Below, piece by piece: positions 55,522-64,000 of a stretch of DNA of 64,000 nucleotides (the first letter of the stretch is position 1; every line of letters begins with the position of its first letter). Made by a program: the position numbers and the translations under genes. This DNA comes from FEB-7 sp963698265 (GTDB lineage: Bacteria; Pseudomonadota; Gammaproteobacteria; Burkholderiales; Usitatibacteraceae): contig CAVOQC010000004.1 of NCBI GenBank assembly GCA_963698265.1, positions 310,001 through 374,000 of the forward strand, in the 5' to 3' direction. Below the pieces are notes generated by a model. That model saw only the letters and a list, made by a program, of their open reading frames with translations, made no database searches and had not been told where the DNA came from.

Positions 55522-56505
55522 CTAGCCCCGGTCGCCCTCGACCAGGTTTCGCAGGAGCCGGATCAGCGCCTGGCGCTCGCGCGCCGGGGAGAAGAGCTTG
55601 CGCCTCTCCTCGCAAGCCGCTCGCAGCGCTTCGAGGCCGCGCCCGTCTTCGAGCAGCGAGGCGAGCAGGTTCGCGAGCCCCGCCGCATCACCGACCTCGA
55701 AATAGCCCGGATAGTTCCCGCCGAGCATGCCGACGTTGCCCGACACGCGGCTCGCGACGACAGGCGTGCCTGCGGTGATCGACTCGACGATCACGTTGGC
55801 CCCGCCTTCCATCACGGAGGGGTGGACGAGGAGGTGGGCGTCCCGGATGGCGCACCGCGCGAGACCGTGGGGGAGCGCTCCGTTCCACCGGTACCGGGGG
55901 TCCTGCGCCATCAGCGCGCGGGCTTCGCGCCCGAGTTGGTCGTCCAGCGCCGCGCCCAGGTGACGGAAGCGAATGGGCAGCCGGCGGTCGAGGAGGGCAA
56001 TCGCGCGCCAGAGCGTGCGCGGGTCCTTTTCCCCGCGGAGGTGGCCCACCGCCACGCAGTCGAGCCGCCCCGGCGCCTTGCGGGCGGAGGCGATGGACTT
56101 CGAGGACTGGTAGATGACCTCGCACTTGGAGAGGTGCTCGCGGGGCACGTGCGACAGGGCGTCGTCCTGGAGGGCCACGATCCGGTCGGCGAGCGCGAGA
56201 GAGCGCGCTGCCTCGGCGCTTGTCGGGAGATCCCGGTAGAGGTCCGTGCCGGAGAGCACGACGACGAGGGGCGTACGGGGGCGGGCGGATTTCAGCCGCG
56301 CGATCGAATCGGCGCTGCGGCGCGCGTGCAGCGCGAGCACCACGTCGGCCGGCTCGCCGTTCCACGCACTCTGTACAATCGGCTTCGCGACCCCGGCGAG
56401 AAAATCCGCCCAACGCCGGGCGGTGCGCCAGTTGCCGTTGTTGGCCTCGCGCGTGCCGGGGGTCACGATGAAGGCCGTGAATTTGGCCCGGGAAGACTTG
56501 CCCAT
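55522..56505 (-). CDS. senB: Selenosugar synthase (SenB, glycosyltransferase-like)
   Basis: SenB joins selenophosphate to a UDP-sugar to give a selenosugar, the selenium donor for SenA. The 327-residue protein has a GT-B glycosyltransferase fold: FIVTPGTREANNGNWRTARR at the N-terminus, VVLSGTDLYRDLP, AVGHLRGEKDPRTLWRA and the donor-site region VHPSVMEGGANVIVESI. The ATG at 56505 is the only start that keeps the first beta strand. It overlaps the senA ATG on the other strand. senC follows 38 bp later on the same strand. Confidence 0.88.
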   Translation of the reverse strand: MGKSSRAKFTAFIVTPGTREANNGNWRTARRWADFLAGVAKPIVQSAWNGEPADVVLALHARRSADSIARLKSARPRTPLVVVLSGTDLYRDLPTSAEAARSLALADRIVALQDDALSHVPREHLSKCEVIYQSSKSIASARKAPGRLDCVAVGHLRGEKDPRTLWRAIALLDRRLPIRFRHLGAALDDQLGREARALMAQDPRYRWNGALPHGLARCAIRDAHLLVHPSVMEGGANVIVESITAGTPVVASRVSGNVGMLGGNYPGYFEVGDAAGLANLLASLLEDGRGLEALRAACEERRKLFSPARERQALIRLLRNLVEGDRG

Positions 56506-57781
56506 GCTCAACGATATCGACGCGCTAGCGGCCGCACTGCGGGACAGCCGCGAGTATACGCTCTCGATGTACGGCCACCTCACCGGGGAGCAGTGGGAGG
56601 TGCCGCTGCTCGAGATCGTGAACCCGCCCATCTGGGAACTCGCGCACATCGGGTTCTTCCAGGAATTCTTCTGCCGGCGCTGGCGGCCCGACGATCCGGC
56701 CGGCGCGCGCACGCCGTCGCGTCTTGCAGGTGCGGACGCGCTCTTCGACTCGCGCACCGTTGCCCACGATTCGCGCTGGGCGCTCGCCTACCCGCCGCGC
56801 GACGCGGTCCACCGCTACCTGGAGGAGACGCTCGCGGCCACGCTCGAGGACCTCGCGTCGAGCCGCGACGACGACCGCCACCGCTTCCGGCTGTCCCTCT
56901 ACCACGAGGACATGCACGGCGAGGCGCTTCTCATGACCTTGCACACGCTCGGCCTGCCGGCGCCGCTCCGGCCCCACGCCGAGGCACCGGACTCGCCGGG
57001 CGACGCCGGGCACGACGTGCGCTTCCCCGGAGGCGAATTCCTGCAGGGCGCCCGGAAGGACGATGGCGAGCACGCGTTCGACAACGAGAAGTGGGCGCAT
57101 CCGGTGCGCGTCGCACCGTTCGCGATGGCGACGAGGCCGGTGACGAACGGCGGATACCTCGCATTCGTGGAGGACGGAGGATACCGGCGCGAGGAGTTCT
57201 GGACGCCGCAGGGACGGCGCTGGCGCGAGTCGACGGGTGCCGAGGCGCCGCGCAACTGGAAGCGGGACGGGTCGGGCTGGGCGATGCGCTGGTTCGATTC
57301 GATGCACGAGCTGCGCGAAGACGAGCCCGTGGTGCAGGTGAGCCTGCACGAGGCCGAGGCCTGGTGCCGGTGGGCGGGGCGCCGGCTTCCGACGGAAAGC
57401 GAATGGGAATTCGCGGCGCGAAACGGCGGGCGCGACGATCGCTATCCGTGGGGGGGCGCGATGCCGGTCGAGGCGGCGGGGCTCGACTACCGCGGCGATC
57501 GACCACGCGCGGTCAGGGACCCGCACCCGTCCGCGAGCGGCCTGGAGATAATGATCGGCGGCGTGTGGGAGTGGACATCCTCGAGTTTCTCGCCGTACCC
57601 CGGCTTCGAGATGGACGCCTACGCGGAATATTCCGAGCCCTGGTTCCAAACCCACGGCGTGCTTCGCGGCGGGTGCTTCGCCACCCGAGCCCGCCTCGTG
57701 CACAACCGCTGGCGCAACTTCTATCTGGCCGAACGCGACGACGTGTTCGCGGGTTTTCGCAGCTGCGCGGCAGAGGCCTGA
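56504..57781 (+). CDS. senA: Selenoneine synthase (SenA, EgtB-like non-haem iron enzyme)
   Basis: SenA couples hercynine to the selenosugar to form the carbon-selenium bond. The 425-residue protein has an N-terminal DinB-like domain with the three iron His at 48 (WELAHIGFFQ), 134 and 138 (HEDMH), the same numbers as in mycobacterial EgtB, and a C-terminal formylglycine-enzyme-like fold (LPTESEWEFAARNGG; GGVWEWTSSSF; GGCFATRARL). It could be an EgtB making ergothioneine, but senB and senC beside it and the absence of egtA/C/E favour SenA. An ATG at 56468 would add 12 residues. Confidence 0.88.
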   Translation: MLNDIDALAAALRDSREYTLSMYGHLTGEQWEVPLLEIVNPPIWELAHIGFFQEFFCRRWRPDDPAGARTPSRLAGADALFDSRTVAHDSRWALAYPPRDAVHRYLEETLAATLEDLASSRDDDRHRFRLSLYHEDMHGEALLMTLHTLGLPAPLRPHAEAPDSPGDAGHDVRFPGGEFLQGARKDDGEHAFDNEKWAHPVRVAPFAMATRPVTNGGYLAFVEDGGYRREEFWTPQGRRWRESTGAEAPRNWKRDGSGWAMRWFDSMHELREDEPVVQVSLHEAEAWCRWAGRRLPTESEWEFAARNGGRDDRYPWGGAMPVEAAGLDYRGDRPRAVRDPHPSASGLEIMIGGVWEWTSSSFSPYPGFEMDAYAEYSEPWFQTHGVLRGGCFATRARLVHNRWRNFYLAERDDVFAGFRSCAAEA

Positions 57782-57791
57782 ATCGATGTGC

Positions 57792-57900
57792 GATAATCCG
57801 TTCCGGCGGGCCCCCCCGCATTGAGGGGCGGCGAACCTGGTCAGGTCGGGAACGAAGCAGCCATAGTCGATTCCTTCAAGTGCCGGGGTCAGGCTCGCCT
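57792..57900 (+). ncRNA. ffs: 4.5S RNA (signal recognition particle RNA) with -10 element
   Basis: The RNA spans about 57804-57900. The 5' GGCGGGCC can pair with 3' GGCTCGCC, and the apical part carries the SRP signature GGTCAGGTCGGGAACGAAGC with AGCC and GTGCCGGGGTC. GATAAT at 57792-57797 is a -10 element placed correctly for a start near 57804. This small RNA binds Ffh and targets membrane proteins; it commonly precedes dnaX in related genomes. Confidence 0.9.
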
Positions 57901-57951
57901 CTTCAGACTCCTTCGGCCGCGCGAGGCGCGGTCGATCCGCCGGACGACTCC

Positions 57952-59577
57952 ATGACGTACCAGGTCCTCGCGCGCAAGTGGCGCCCCAAGGCGTTCGATC
58001 AACTGGTCGGGCAGCCGCACGTGGTGACGGCGCTCGCCAATGCGCTGGACACCGGGCGCCTGCACCACGCCTATCTCTTCACCGGCACCCGCGGCGTCGG
58101 CAAGACCACGCTTGCGCGCATCCTCGCGAAGGCCATCAACTGCGAGACGGGCGTATCGTCACGGCCTTGCGGGAAGTGCCGCGCCTGCACCGACATCGAC
58201 GCCGGGCGCTTCGTGGACATGCTCGAGGTCGACGCCGCGACCAACACCAAGGTCGACGAGATGCGCGAGCTCCTCGACAACGCGCAGTACCTGCCCGCGT
58301 CGGGACGCTTCAAGGTCTACATCATCGACGAGGTGCACATGCTTTCCCGGCACGCGTTCAACTCGATGCTGAAGACGCTCGAGGAGCCGCCGGAGCACGT
58401 GAAGTTCATCCTCGCGACGACCGATCCGCAGCGATTGCCGGTGACCGTCCTGTCGCGCTGCCTGCAGTTCAACCTGAAGGCGCTCTCGCCCCAGGCGCTC
58501 GCCGGCCATCTCCGGCACGTGCTGGAGGCCGAGCAGATCGCCTTCGAGGAGCCCGCGCTCGCGCAACTCGCCCGTGCGGCGGCGGGCAGCGTCCGGGACA
58601 GCCTGAGCCTCGCCGACCAGGCCATCGCCTTCGGCGCCGGAAAGGTGAGCTCCGCACAGGTCGCCGACATGCTCGGCGCGGTCGGCGGCGACCTGGTGTG
58701 GCCGCTGCTCGACCGGGTCGCGGCCGGGGATGGTGCGGGGGCACTGGCGGAAGCGGAGCGCATTTCGGAGCGCGGGCTTTCGTGCGACCAGGCGCTGCAG
58801 GACATCGCCGCGATTCTGCACCGCGTTGCGCTGGCGCAAATCGGTGCGCCGCCCGCCTCCGACGAGCCCGATGCGACGCGGATCGCCTCGCTCGCGGACG
58901 TGCTCGATGCCGGACGCGTCCAGGTGATGTACCAGGTGGCGGTCCTCGGAAGGCGGGATCTGCCGCTCGCGCCAGACGAAGTCGCGGGCTTCGGCATGGC
59001 GGTGATGCGGATGCTCTCTTTCAGCGCGGCACCGACGGGCCGGTCCGCGGCCGCTCGCCCCGCGTCGGAGGATGCGCCATCCCGGGCGGAGCCGGGGCTT
59101 CCGGCCAGCGCCGGGCAGAAACCTCCGCCCGTTGTCGCGGAGAGCACGGCCGTCTTCGACGGCGACTGGGCGGCATTCGTCGAAGGACAGAACCTGAGCG
59201 GCATGGCGGGGCTACTGGCGCGGTATGGCGAGTTCGAAACCTTCGAGGGCAATCACCTGCATCTCGTGCTCCCGGAGGCGCATCGGATGTACGCGGAAAA
59301 GGCCTACCTCGCGAAGCTCAAGGCGGCGCTGGCCGTGCCATTCGGCGCAGGTTTCAGGCTATCGGTGCGGGTCGGCGAGACACAGGGCCGAAGTGTCGCG
59401 GCGGTGCGGGGCGTCGAGGCCCAGAAGCGTCTCGACGGCGCGACGGCGGCCATAGAGAGCGATCCGTTCGTGAAGGATCTGGTGGAAGGCATGGGCGCGC
59501 AAGTCGTCTCGTCGTCCATCCGGCCCGCGGGCGAGCAGGATTCCGGGGCAAGCGAAGACAGGGGAGGAAAGCGATGA
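57952..59577 (+). CDS. dnaX: DNA polymerase III subunits tau/gamma
   Basis: DnaX is the clamp-loader ATPase. The 541-residue protein starts MTYQVLARKWRPKAFDQLVG and has Walker A GTRGVGKTT, zinc Cys in CGKCRACTD, Walker B with IIDEVHMLSRHAFNSMLKTL and LEEPPEHV, sensor TTDPQRLP, then the domain III and a shorter tau tail (about 400-541). No A-rich slippery site for a gamma product was noticed. Its TGA overlaps the ybaB ATG. Confidence 0.96.
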   Translation: MTYQVLARKWRPKAFDQLVGQPHVVTALANALDTGRLHHAYLFTGTRGVGKTTLARILAKAINCETGVSSRPCGKCRACTDIDAGRFVDMLEVDAATNTKVDEMRELLDNAQYLPASGRFKVYIIDEVHMLSRHAFNSMLKTLEEPPEHVKFILATTDPQRLPVTVLSRCLQFNLKALSPQALAGHLRHVLEAEQIAFEEPALAQLARAAAGSVRDSLSLADQAIAFGAGKVSSAQVADMLGAVGGDLVWPLLDRVAAGDGAGALAEAERISERGLSCDQALQDIAAILHRVALAQIGAPPASDEPDATRIASLADVLDAGRVQVMYQVAVLGRRDLPLAPDEVAGFGMAVMRMLSFSAAPTGRSAAARPASEDAPSRAEPGLPASAGQKPPPVVAESTAVFDGDWAAFVEGQNLSGMAGLLARYGEFETFEGNHLHLVLPEAHRMYAEKAYLAKLKAALAVPFGAGFRLSVRVGETQGRSVAAVRGVEAQKRLDGATAAIESDPFVKDLVEGMGAQVVSSSIRPAGEQDSGASEDRGGKR

Positions 59578-59900
59578 TGAAGGGCGGCCTGGGTGGCCTG
59601 ATGAAACAGGCGCAACAGATGCAGGAGAACATGCGCAAGGTCCAGGAGAGCCTCGAGTCGATCGAGGTCGAGGGGCAGTCCGGCGCCGGGCTCGTGAAGG
59701 TGGTGATGACGTGCAAGCATTCGGTGAAGCGCGTGACCATCGACCCGAGCCTGCTGGGCGAAGACAAGGACATGCTCGAGGATCTCGTCGCAGCCGCCTT
59801 CAACGACGCGGCGCGCCGTGCCGAGGAAACGAGCCAGGAGAAGATGGCCGGGTTCGCCTCGGGGCTGAACCTGCCCCCCGGGATGAAGCTCCCGTTCTGA
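59574..59900 (+). CDS. ybaB: YbaB/EbfC nucleoid-associated protein
   Basis: This 108-residue DNA-binding protein has the family layout: GGLMKQAQQMQENMRKVQE, then VEGQSGAGLVKVVMTCKHSV and a C-terminal LPPGMKLPF. GGAGG lies six bases before the first of two ATGs, which overlaps the dnaX stop (ATGA). dnaX-ybaB-recR is a conserved recombination and replication operon. Confidence 0.95.
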   Translation: MMKGGLGGLMKQAQQMQENMRKVQESLESIEVEGQSGAGLVKVVMTCKHSVKRVTIDPSLLGEDKDMLEDLVAAAFNDAARRAEETSQEKMAGFASGLNLPPGMKLPF

Positions 59901-59913
59901 GCTGCCGCCCGCG

Positions 59914-60510
59914 ATGCAGACGCCCGATTCGCTGGAGGAGCTGATCCAGGCCCTGCGCTGCCTGCCGGGGGTCGGGCCGAAGTCGGCCACGCGCATGGCA
60001 TACCACCTGCTGCAGCGCGACCACGCCGGCGCCGGCAGGCTCGCGGCGGCGCTCGGGGAATCGCTCGCGAGGATCCGCCACTGCGGGCGCTGCAACACGT
60101 TCTCCGAGGCCGAGACCTGCGGGCTGTGCGCCTCGGTGCGCCGCGACGCTTCGCTGCTGTGCGTCGTCGAATCGCCGGCCGACCTGCTGATGATGGAGCA
60201 GACGCAGAGCTACGGTGGGCTCTACTTCGTGCTGATGGGGCGGCTGTCGCCGCTGGATGGAATCGGGCCGCGCGAAATACACCTCGACCGGCTCCTGAAG
60301 CGCGCGATGGACGGCGTGGTGAAGGAAGTGATCCTCGCGACCAACTTCACGGTGGAAGGCGAGGCGACGGCGCACTACGTGTCGGAAATGCTCGCCGGCA
60401 AGGGGCTCGCCGTTTCGCGGATCGCCCGCGGACTCCCGGTGGGTGGCGAGATCGAGCATGTCGACGCGGGCACGCTCGCCCAGGCGCTGATCGAGCGCCG
60501 CCCCGCCTAG
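59914..60510 (+). CDS. recR: Recombination mediator RecR
   Basis: RecR works with RecFO to load RecA at gaps. The 198-residue protein has the helix-hairpin-helix LPGVGPKSATRMAYHLL, the zinc finger CGRCNTFSEAETCGLC and a Toprim domain (VVESPADLLMMEQT; ILATNFTVEGEATAHY). It lies 13 bp after ybaB. Its last four bases overlap the convergent DUF4126 gene. Confidence 0.97.
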   Translation: MQTPDSLEELIQALRCLPGVGPKSATRMAYHLLQRDHAGAGRLAAALGESLARIRHCGRCNTFSEAETCGLCASVRRDASLLCVVESPADLLMMEQTQSYGGLYFVLMGRLSPLDGIGPREIHLDRLLKRAMDGVVKEVILATNFTVEGEATAHYVSEMLAGKGLAVSRIARGLPVGGEIEHVDAGTLAQALIERRPA

Positions 60511-61133
60511 GAGGCGGGTCTTCCGCCGGGCGCCCGAGGCGCATCGTCGCGGGCGAGTCGGCGCCGGACGAACCGGGCGAACGCGATCACGAACCACGTC
60601 GCGAACAGCAGGAACACGGCGAGCAGGGCGATGAACACGACCGGGTAGTTGAACGCGACCCAGATGCCGCCGAGCACCATGGCGTCCTCGGTGATGGAGG
60701 CCACCCAGTTCGAGATCGGCTCGGGCGAGGTGTTGATCGCCACGCGGCCTCCCGCCTTCGCGAAGTGCGTCCCCGCGGTGATCGTCCCGCCCAGGAGCCC
60801 CGCGGCCAGGGTGATCGCCGTGAAGTCATCGCCCGCGACCCCGGCGGCGAGCAGTGCGCCCGCAGGTATCCGGACGAATGTGTGCAAGGCATCCCAGGCG
60901 CTGTCGATCCCGGGAATCTTGTCGGCGAGGAATTCGACGGCCAGGAGAATTGCGGCGGCCGCGATGACGTAGTCGTGGGCGAGGATCTCCAGCCCCGGGG
61001 GCAGCGCGAGGTAGCCCAGGCGGGCGGCGAGCCCCAGGACGAACACGACGAGATACAGGCGCAGGCCGCTCGCCCAGGCGACGAGGGCGCCCAGGGCGAT
61101 GGCCTGCATGAGCGGCCAATTGAGCGGGTCCAA
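60507..61133 (-). CDS. DUF4126 membrane protein, 208 aa
   Basis: The protein has about six hydrophobic segments and the DUF4126 features ASGLRLYLVVFVLGLA, DKIPGIDSAWDALHTFVRIP and ITAGTHFAKAGGRVAINTSPE. The function is unknown. The TTG at 61133 is preceded by AAGGGAAA at a suitable distance; an ATG at 61109 is the alternative, without a clear site. The stop overlaps recR by four bases. Divergent from the initiator tRNA. Confidence 0.82.
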   Translation of the reverse strand: MDPLNWPLMQAIALGALVAWASGLRLYLVVFVLGLAARLGYLALPPGLEILAHDYVIAAAAILLAVEFLADKIPGIDSAWDALHTFVRIPAGALLAAGVAGDDFTAITLAAGLLGGTITAGTHFAKAGGRVAINTSPEPISNWVASITEDAMVLGGIWVAFNYPVVFIALLAVFLLFATWFVIAFARFVRRRLARDDAPRAPGGRPAS

Positions 61134-61194
61134 TGGGCTATTTCCCTTTCTTCACGGGAAGCGGCCGCCGCCAGGCGCCGGGCCGCCGCTGTCG

Positions 61195-61224
61195 TTGACG
61201 CAGCAACGCCAAAGATGCCATAAT
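61195..61224 (+). promoter_or_regulatory. Sigma70 promoter before initiator tRNA and rRNA operon
   Basis: TTGACG (61195-61200) and CATAAT (61219-61224) are separated by 18 bases; each matches five of six positions. Transcription would start near 61231, about 49 bases before tRNA-fMet. As no other promoter is visible before the 16S gene, it may serve the whole rRNA operon. Confidence 0.7.
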
Positions 61225-61279
61225 CTTCCCTCTCGACGCTCGGTTCATGCAGGTGTTGGGCCGGCGGTTCGAAATCGGG

Positions 61280-61357
<78 letters not shown>

Positions 61358-61395
61358 CTCCCTTACAGGCATCTTGCTCGGCAAGGGACGCTTTT

Positions 61396-61407
61396 TGCTC
61401 TTTAACA
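61396..61407 (+). promoter_or_regulatory. rRNA antitermination boxA (leader)
   Basis: TGCTCTTTAACA is identical to the boxA of enterobacterial rRNA operons. It lies 40 bases after tRNA-fMet and about 133 bases before 16S, and should recruit the NusB/NusE antitermination complex. Confidence 0.88.
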
Positions 61408-61539
61408 AGTTACAGCCGATAGAGGTGGGTTCTGTGGGTGCGCAAGCGGGAGCCGTGATTTTTGCGGTGACCGTGAAACAAGCATCTTGCAGTACTCACT
61501 TTTGAATCCAAGTGATTCTTTTGTGAGTTTTGATGGATT

Positions 61540-63077
<1,538 letters not shown>

Positions 63078-63147
63078 GAGAAGCGTCATCCTGCAGTTCC
63101 CACCATCTATCGGTTGTATCGTCTGGCGCAGCGCGCCTTGCCTGCGG

Positions 63148-63224
63148 GGTCTGTAGCTCAGTTGGTCAGAGCACACGCTTGATAAGCGTGGGGTCGATGG
63201 TTCAAATCCATCCAGACCCACCAC
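63148..63224 (+). tRNA. tRNA-Ile (GAT)
   Basis: Acceptor GGGTCTG pairs with CAGACCC before A-CCA. Anticodon stem CACGC/GCGTG with loop TTGATAA gives anticodon GAT at 63182-63184. CCA is encoded. It lies in the 16S-23S spacer, the usual place. Confidence 0.97.
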
Positions 63225-63270
63225 TTACCGACTCGGGCGTGGGGGGCGAGAAATCACGAGAGGGTCACAC

Positions 63271-63346
63271 GGGGCCATAGCTCAGCTGGGAGAGCGCCTG
63301 CTTTGCAAGCAGGAGGTCACCGGTTCGATCCCGGTTGGCTCCACCA
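63271..63346 (+). tRNA. tRNA-Ala (TGC)
   Basis: Acceptor GGGGCCA pairs with TGGCTCC (one G-T pair) before A-CCA. Stem CCTGC/GCAGG with loop TTTGCAA gives anticodon TGC at 63304-63306. CCA is encoded. Second tRNA of the rRNA spacer. Confidence 0.97.
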
Positions 63347-63678
63347 GGTGCTGGAGGGCGGCGGGAGCCGGCGCATGCAGGCAAGAGGGCATAACAGAGC
63401 GAAGGCGAGGCCTTGGTTCTGTTCTGGCTTCTTCGGAGGTCGGAGATTCGGCTGATCTTTAACAATTCGGGAAACATGAAGGTAGTTCTTGTGGAGGGGT
63501 GCGTGCCCGGTGGTATGGGGTGCGTGGCCGTTCTGCGAGGACACTGGGTGTATGTATTGCATCGTGCATTTGCGCAAGTCAAAAGGGCGCAAGTGCGCAC
63601 AAGCGCTTATGAAGAGAAGCCTTGTAGCTTCTGTTGTTCCTTGGGTCCGAAGAGGGTCTGAAGGGGGCAGGGTTATAG
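63347..63678 (+). other. rRNA spacer between tRNA-Ala and 23S with boxA-like element
   Basis: This 332 bp spacer has no gene. TGATCTTTAACA at 63453-63464 is a second boxA-like element, as expected ahead of 23S. The rest presumably forms part of the 23S processing stem. Confidence 0.7.
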
Positions 63679-64000
63679 GGTCAAGCGAATAAGTGCATGC
63701 GGTGGATGCCTTGGCGATAACAGGCGATGAAGGACGCGACAGCCTGCGATAAGCTGCGGGGAGCCGGCAAATGGGCGCTGATCCGCAGATTTCCGAATGG
63801 GGAAACCCGGCCCGTGAGGGTCACCGGCACCTGAATCCATAGGGTGCCAGGAGCGAACCCGGAGAACTGAAACATCTCAGTAACCGGAGGAACAGAAATC
63901 AACCGAGATTCCCAAAGTAGTGGCGAGCGAAATGGGACCAGCCGTCGAGTTTTAGCACGCGCGTTAGCGAAAGGGTCTGGAAAGGCCGGCCGCAGAGGGT
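63679..64000 (+). rRNA. rrl: 23S ribosomal RNA, 5' part
   Basis: The start aligns GGTCAAGCGAATAAGTGC with the E. coli 23S 5' end, followed by GCGGTGGATGCCTTGGC and GGCGATGAAGGACG. The gene runs off the window. Confidence 0.97.

Noticed and set aside
56504..57781. Annotation of the EgtB-like gene as ergothioneine synthase
   Set aside because: The iron-binding fold fits both, but senB- and senC-type neighbours and the absence of egtA, egtC and egtE favour selenoneine synthase. Not excluded without a phylogeny.

Overview
The window is chromosomal DNA from a GC-rich betaproteobacterium. The partial rRNA operon (16S, tRNA-Ile, tRNA-Ala, start of 23S) reads as betaproteobacterial, and several neighbourhoods fit that class: holC next to valS with pepA upstream, 4.5S RNA-dnaX-ybaB-recR, and a lipoyl domain fused to the E3 subunit of pyruvate dehydrogenase. 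I cannot fix the genus by eye; a Nitrosomonadales or Usitatibacter-like lineage is only a guess. Genes are tightly packed, and many same-strand junctions overlap by four bases (ATGA or GTGA).

Layout: 0-5.3 kb holds envelope and stress genes (phospholipase D-type lipoprotein, sll1863-like coiled coil, DUF3096, CsbD), a decayed IS481-type transposase fragment and a secreted protein of unknown function. 5.3-11 kb is alaS-DUF3422-Nudix-GAF-VOC. 11-16.9 kb is the pyruvate dehydrogenase operon aceE-aceF-lpdA on the minus strand with a good sigma70 promoter. 17.3-24 kb is a signalling and pilus block: PP2C phosphatase, twin-FHA protein, class II cyclic-nucleotide phosphodiesterase, GAF-fused PilB/GspE-type ATPase and GAF-HD-GYP c-di-GMP phosphodiesterase. 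A spermidine synthase-like membrane fusion follows, then a type IV pilin gene with an exact sigma54 promoter, an IHF site and a strong terminator. 27.9-33.8 kb (minus) has a MacAB-type exporter, an isolated soxXA pair and a BepA-like protease. 33.9-42.7 kb has moaC, a chromate pair (rhodanese-ChrB fusion and ChrA), an SDR, an enoyl-CoA hydratase, an MFS carrier and valS. 42.7-50 kb has holC, pepA, lptF without lptG beside it, tRNA-Ser and a 1170-residue flavin/iron-sulfur fusion oxidoreductase.

The most interesting region is 50.0-57.8 kb. It encodes a PhnCDE-like ABC importer whose binding protein resembles the branch proposed to carry selenium oxyanions, EgtD (histidine to hercynine), a SelD-type selenophosphate synthetase (SenC), a glycosyltransferase-like selenosugar synthase (SenB) and an EgtB-like enzyme (SenA). 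Together they form an apparently complete route from imported selenium to selenoneine. senA and senB diverge with start codons that overlap on opposite strands, so each promoter should lie inside the other gene.

The right end holds the 4.5S RNA, dnaX-ybaB-recR, a DUF4126 membrane protein and the rRNA operon. An initiator tRNA lies just before the operon, and the only clear promoter is ahead of that tRNA. No CRISPR array, prophage or intact insertion sequence was seen.
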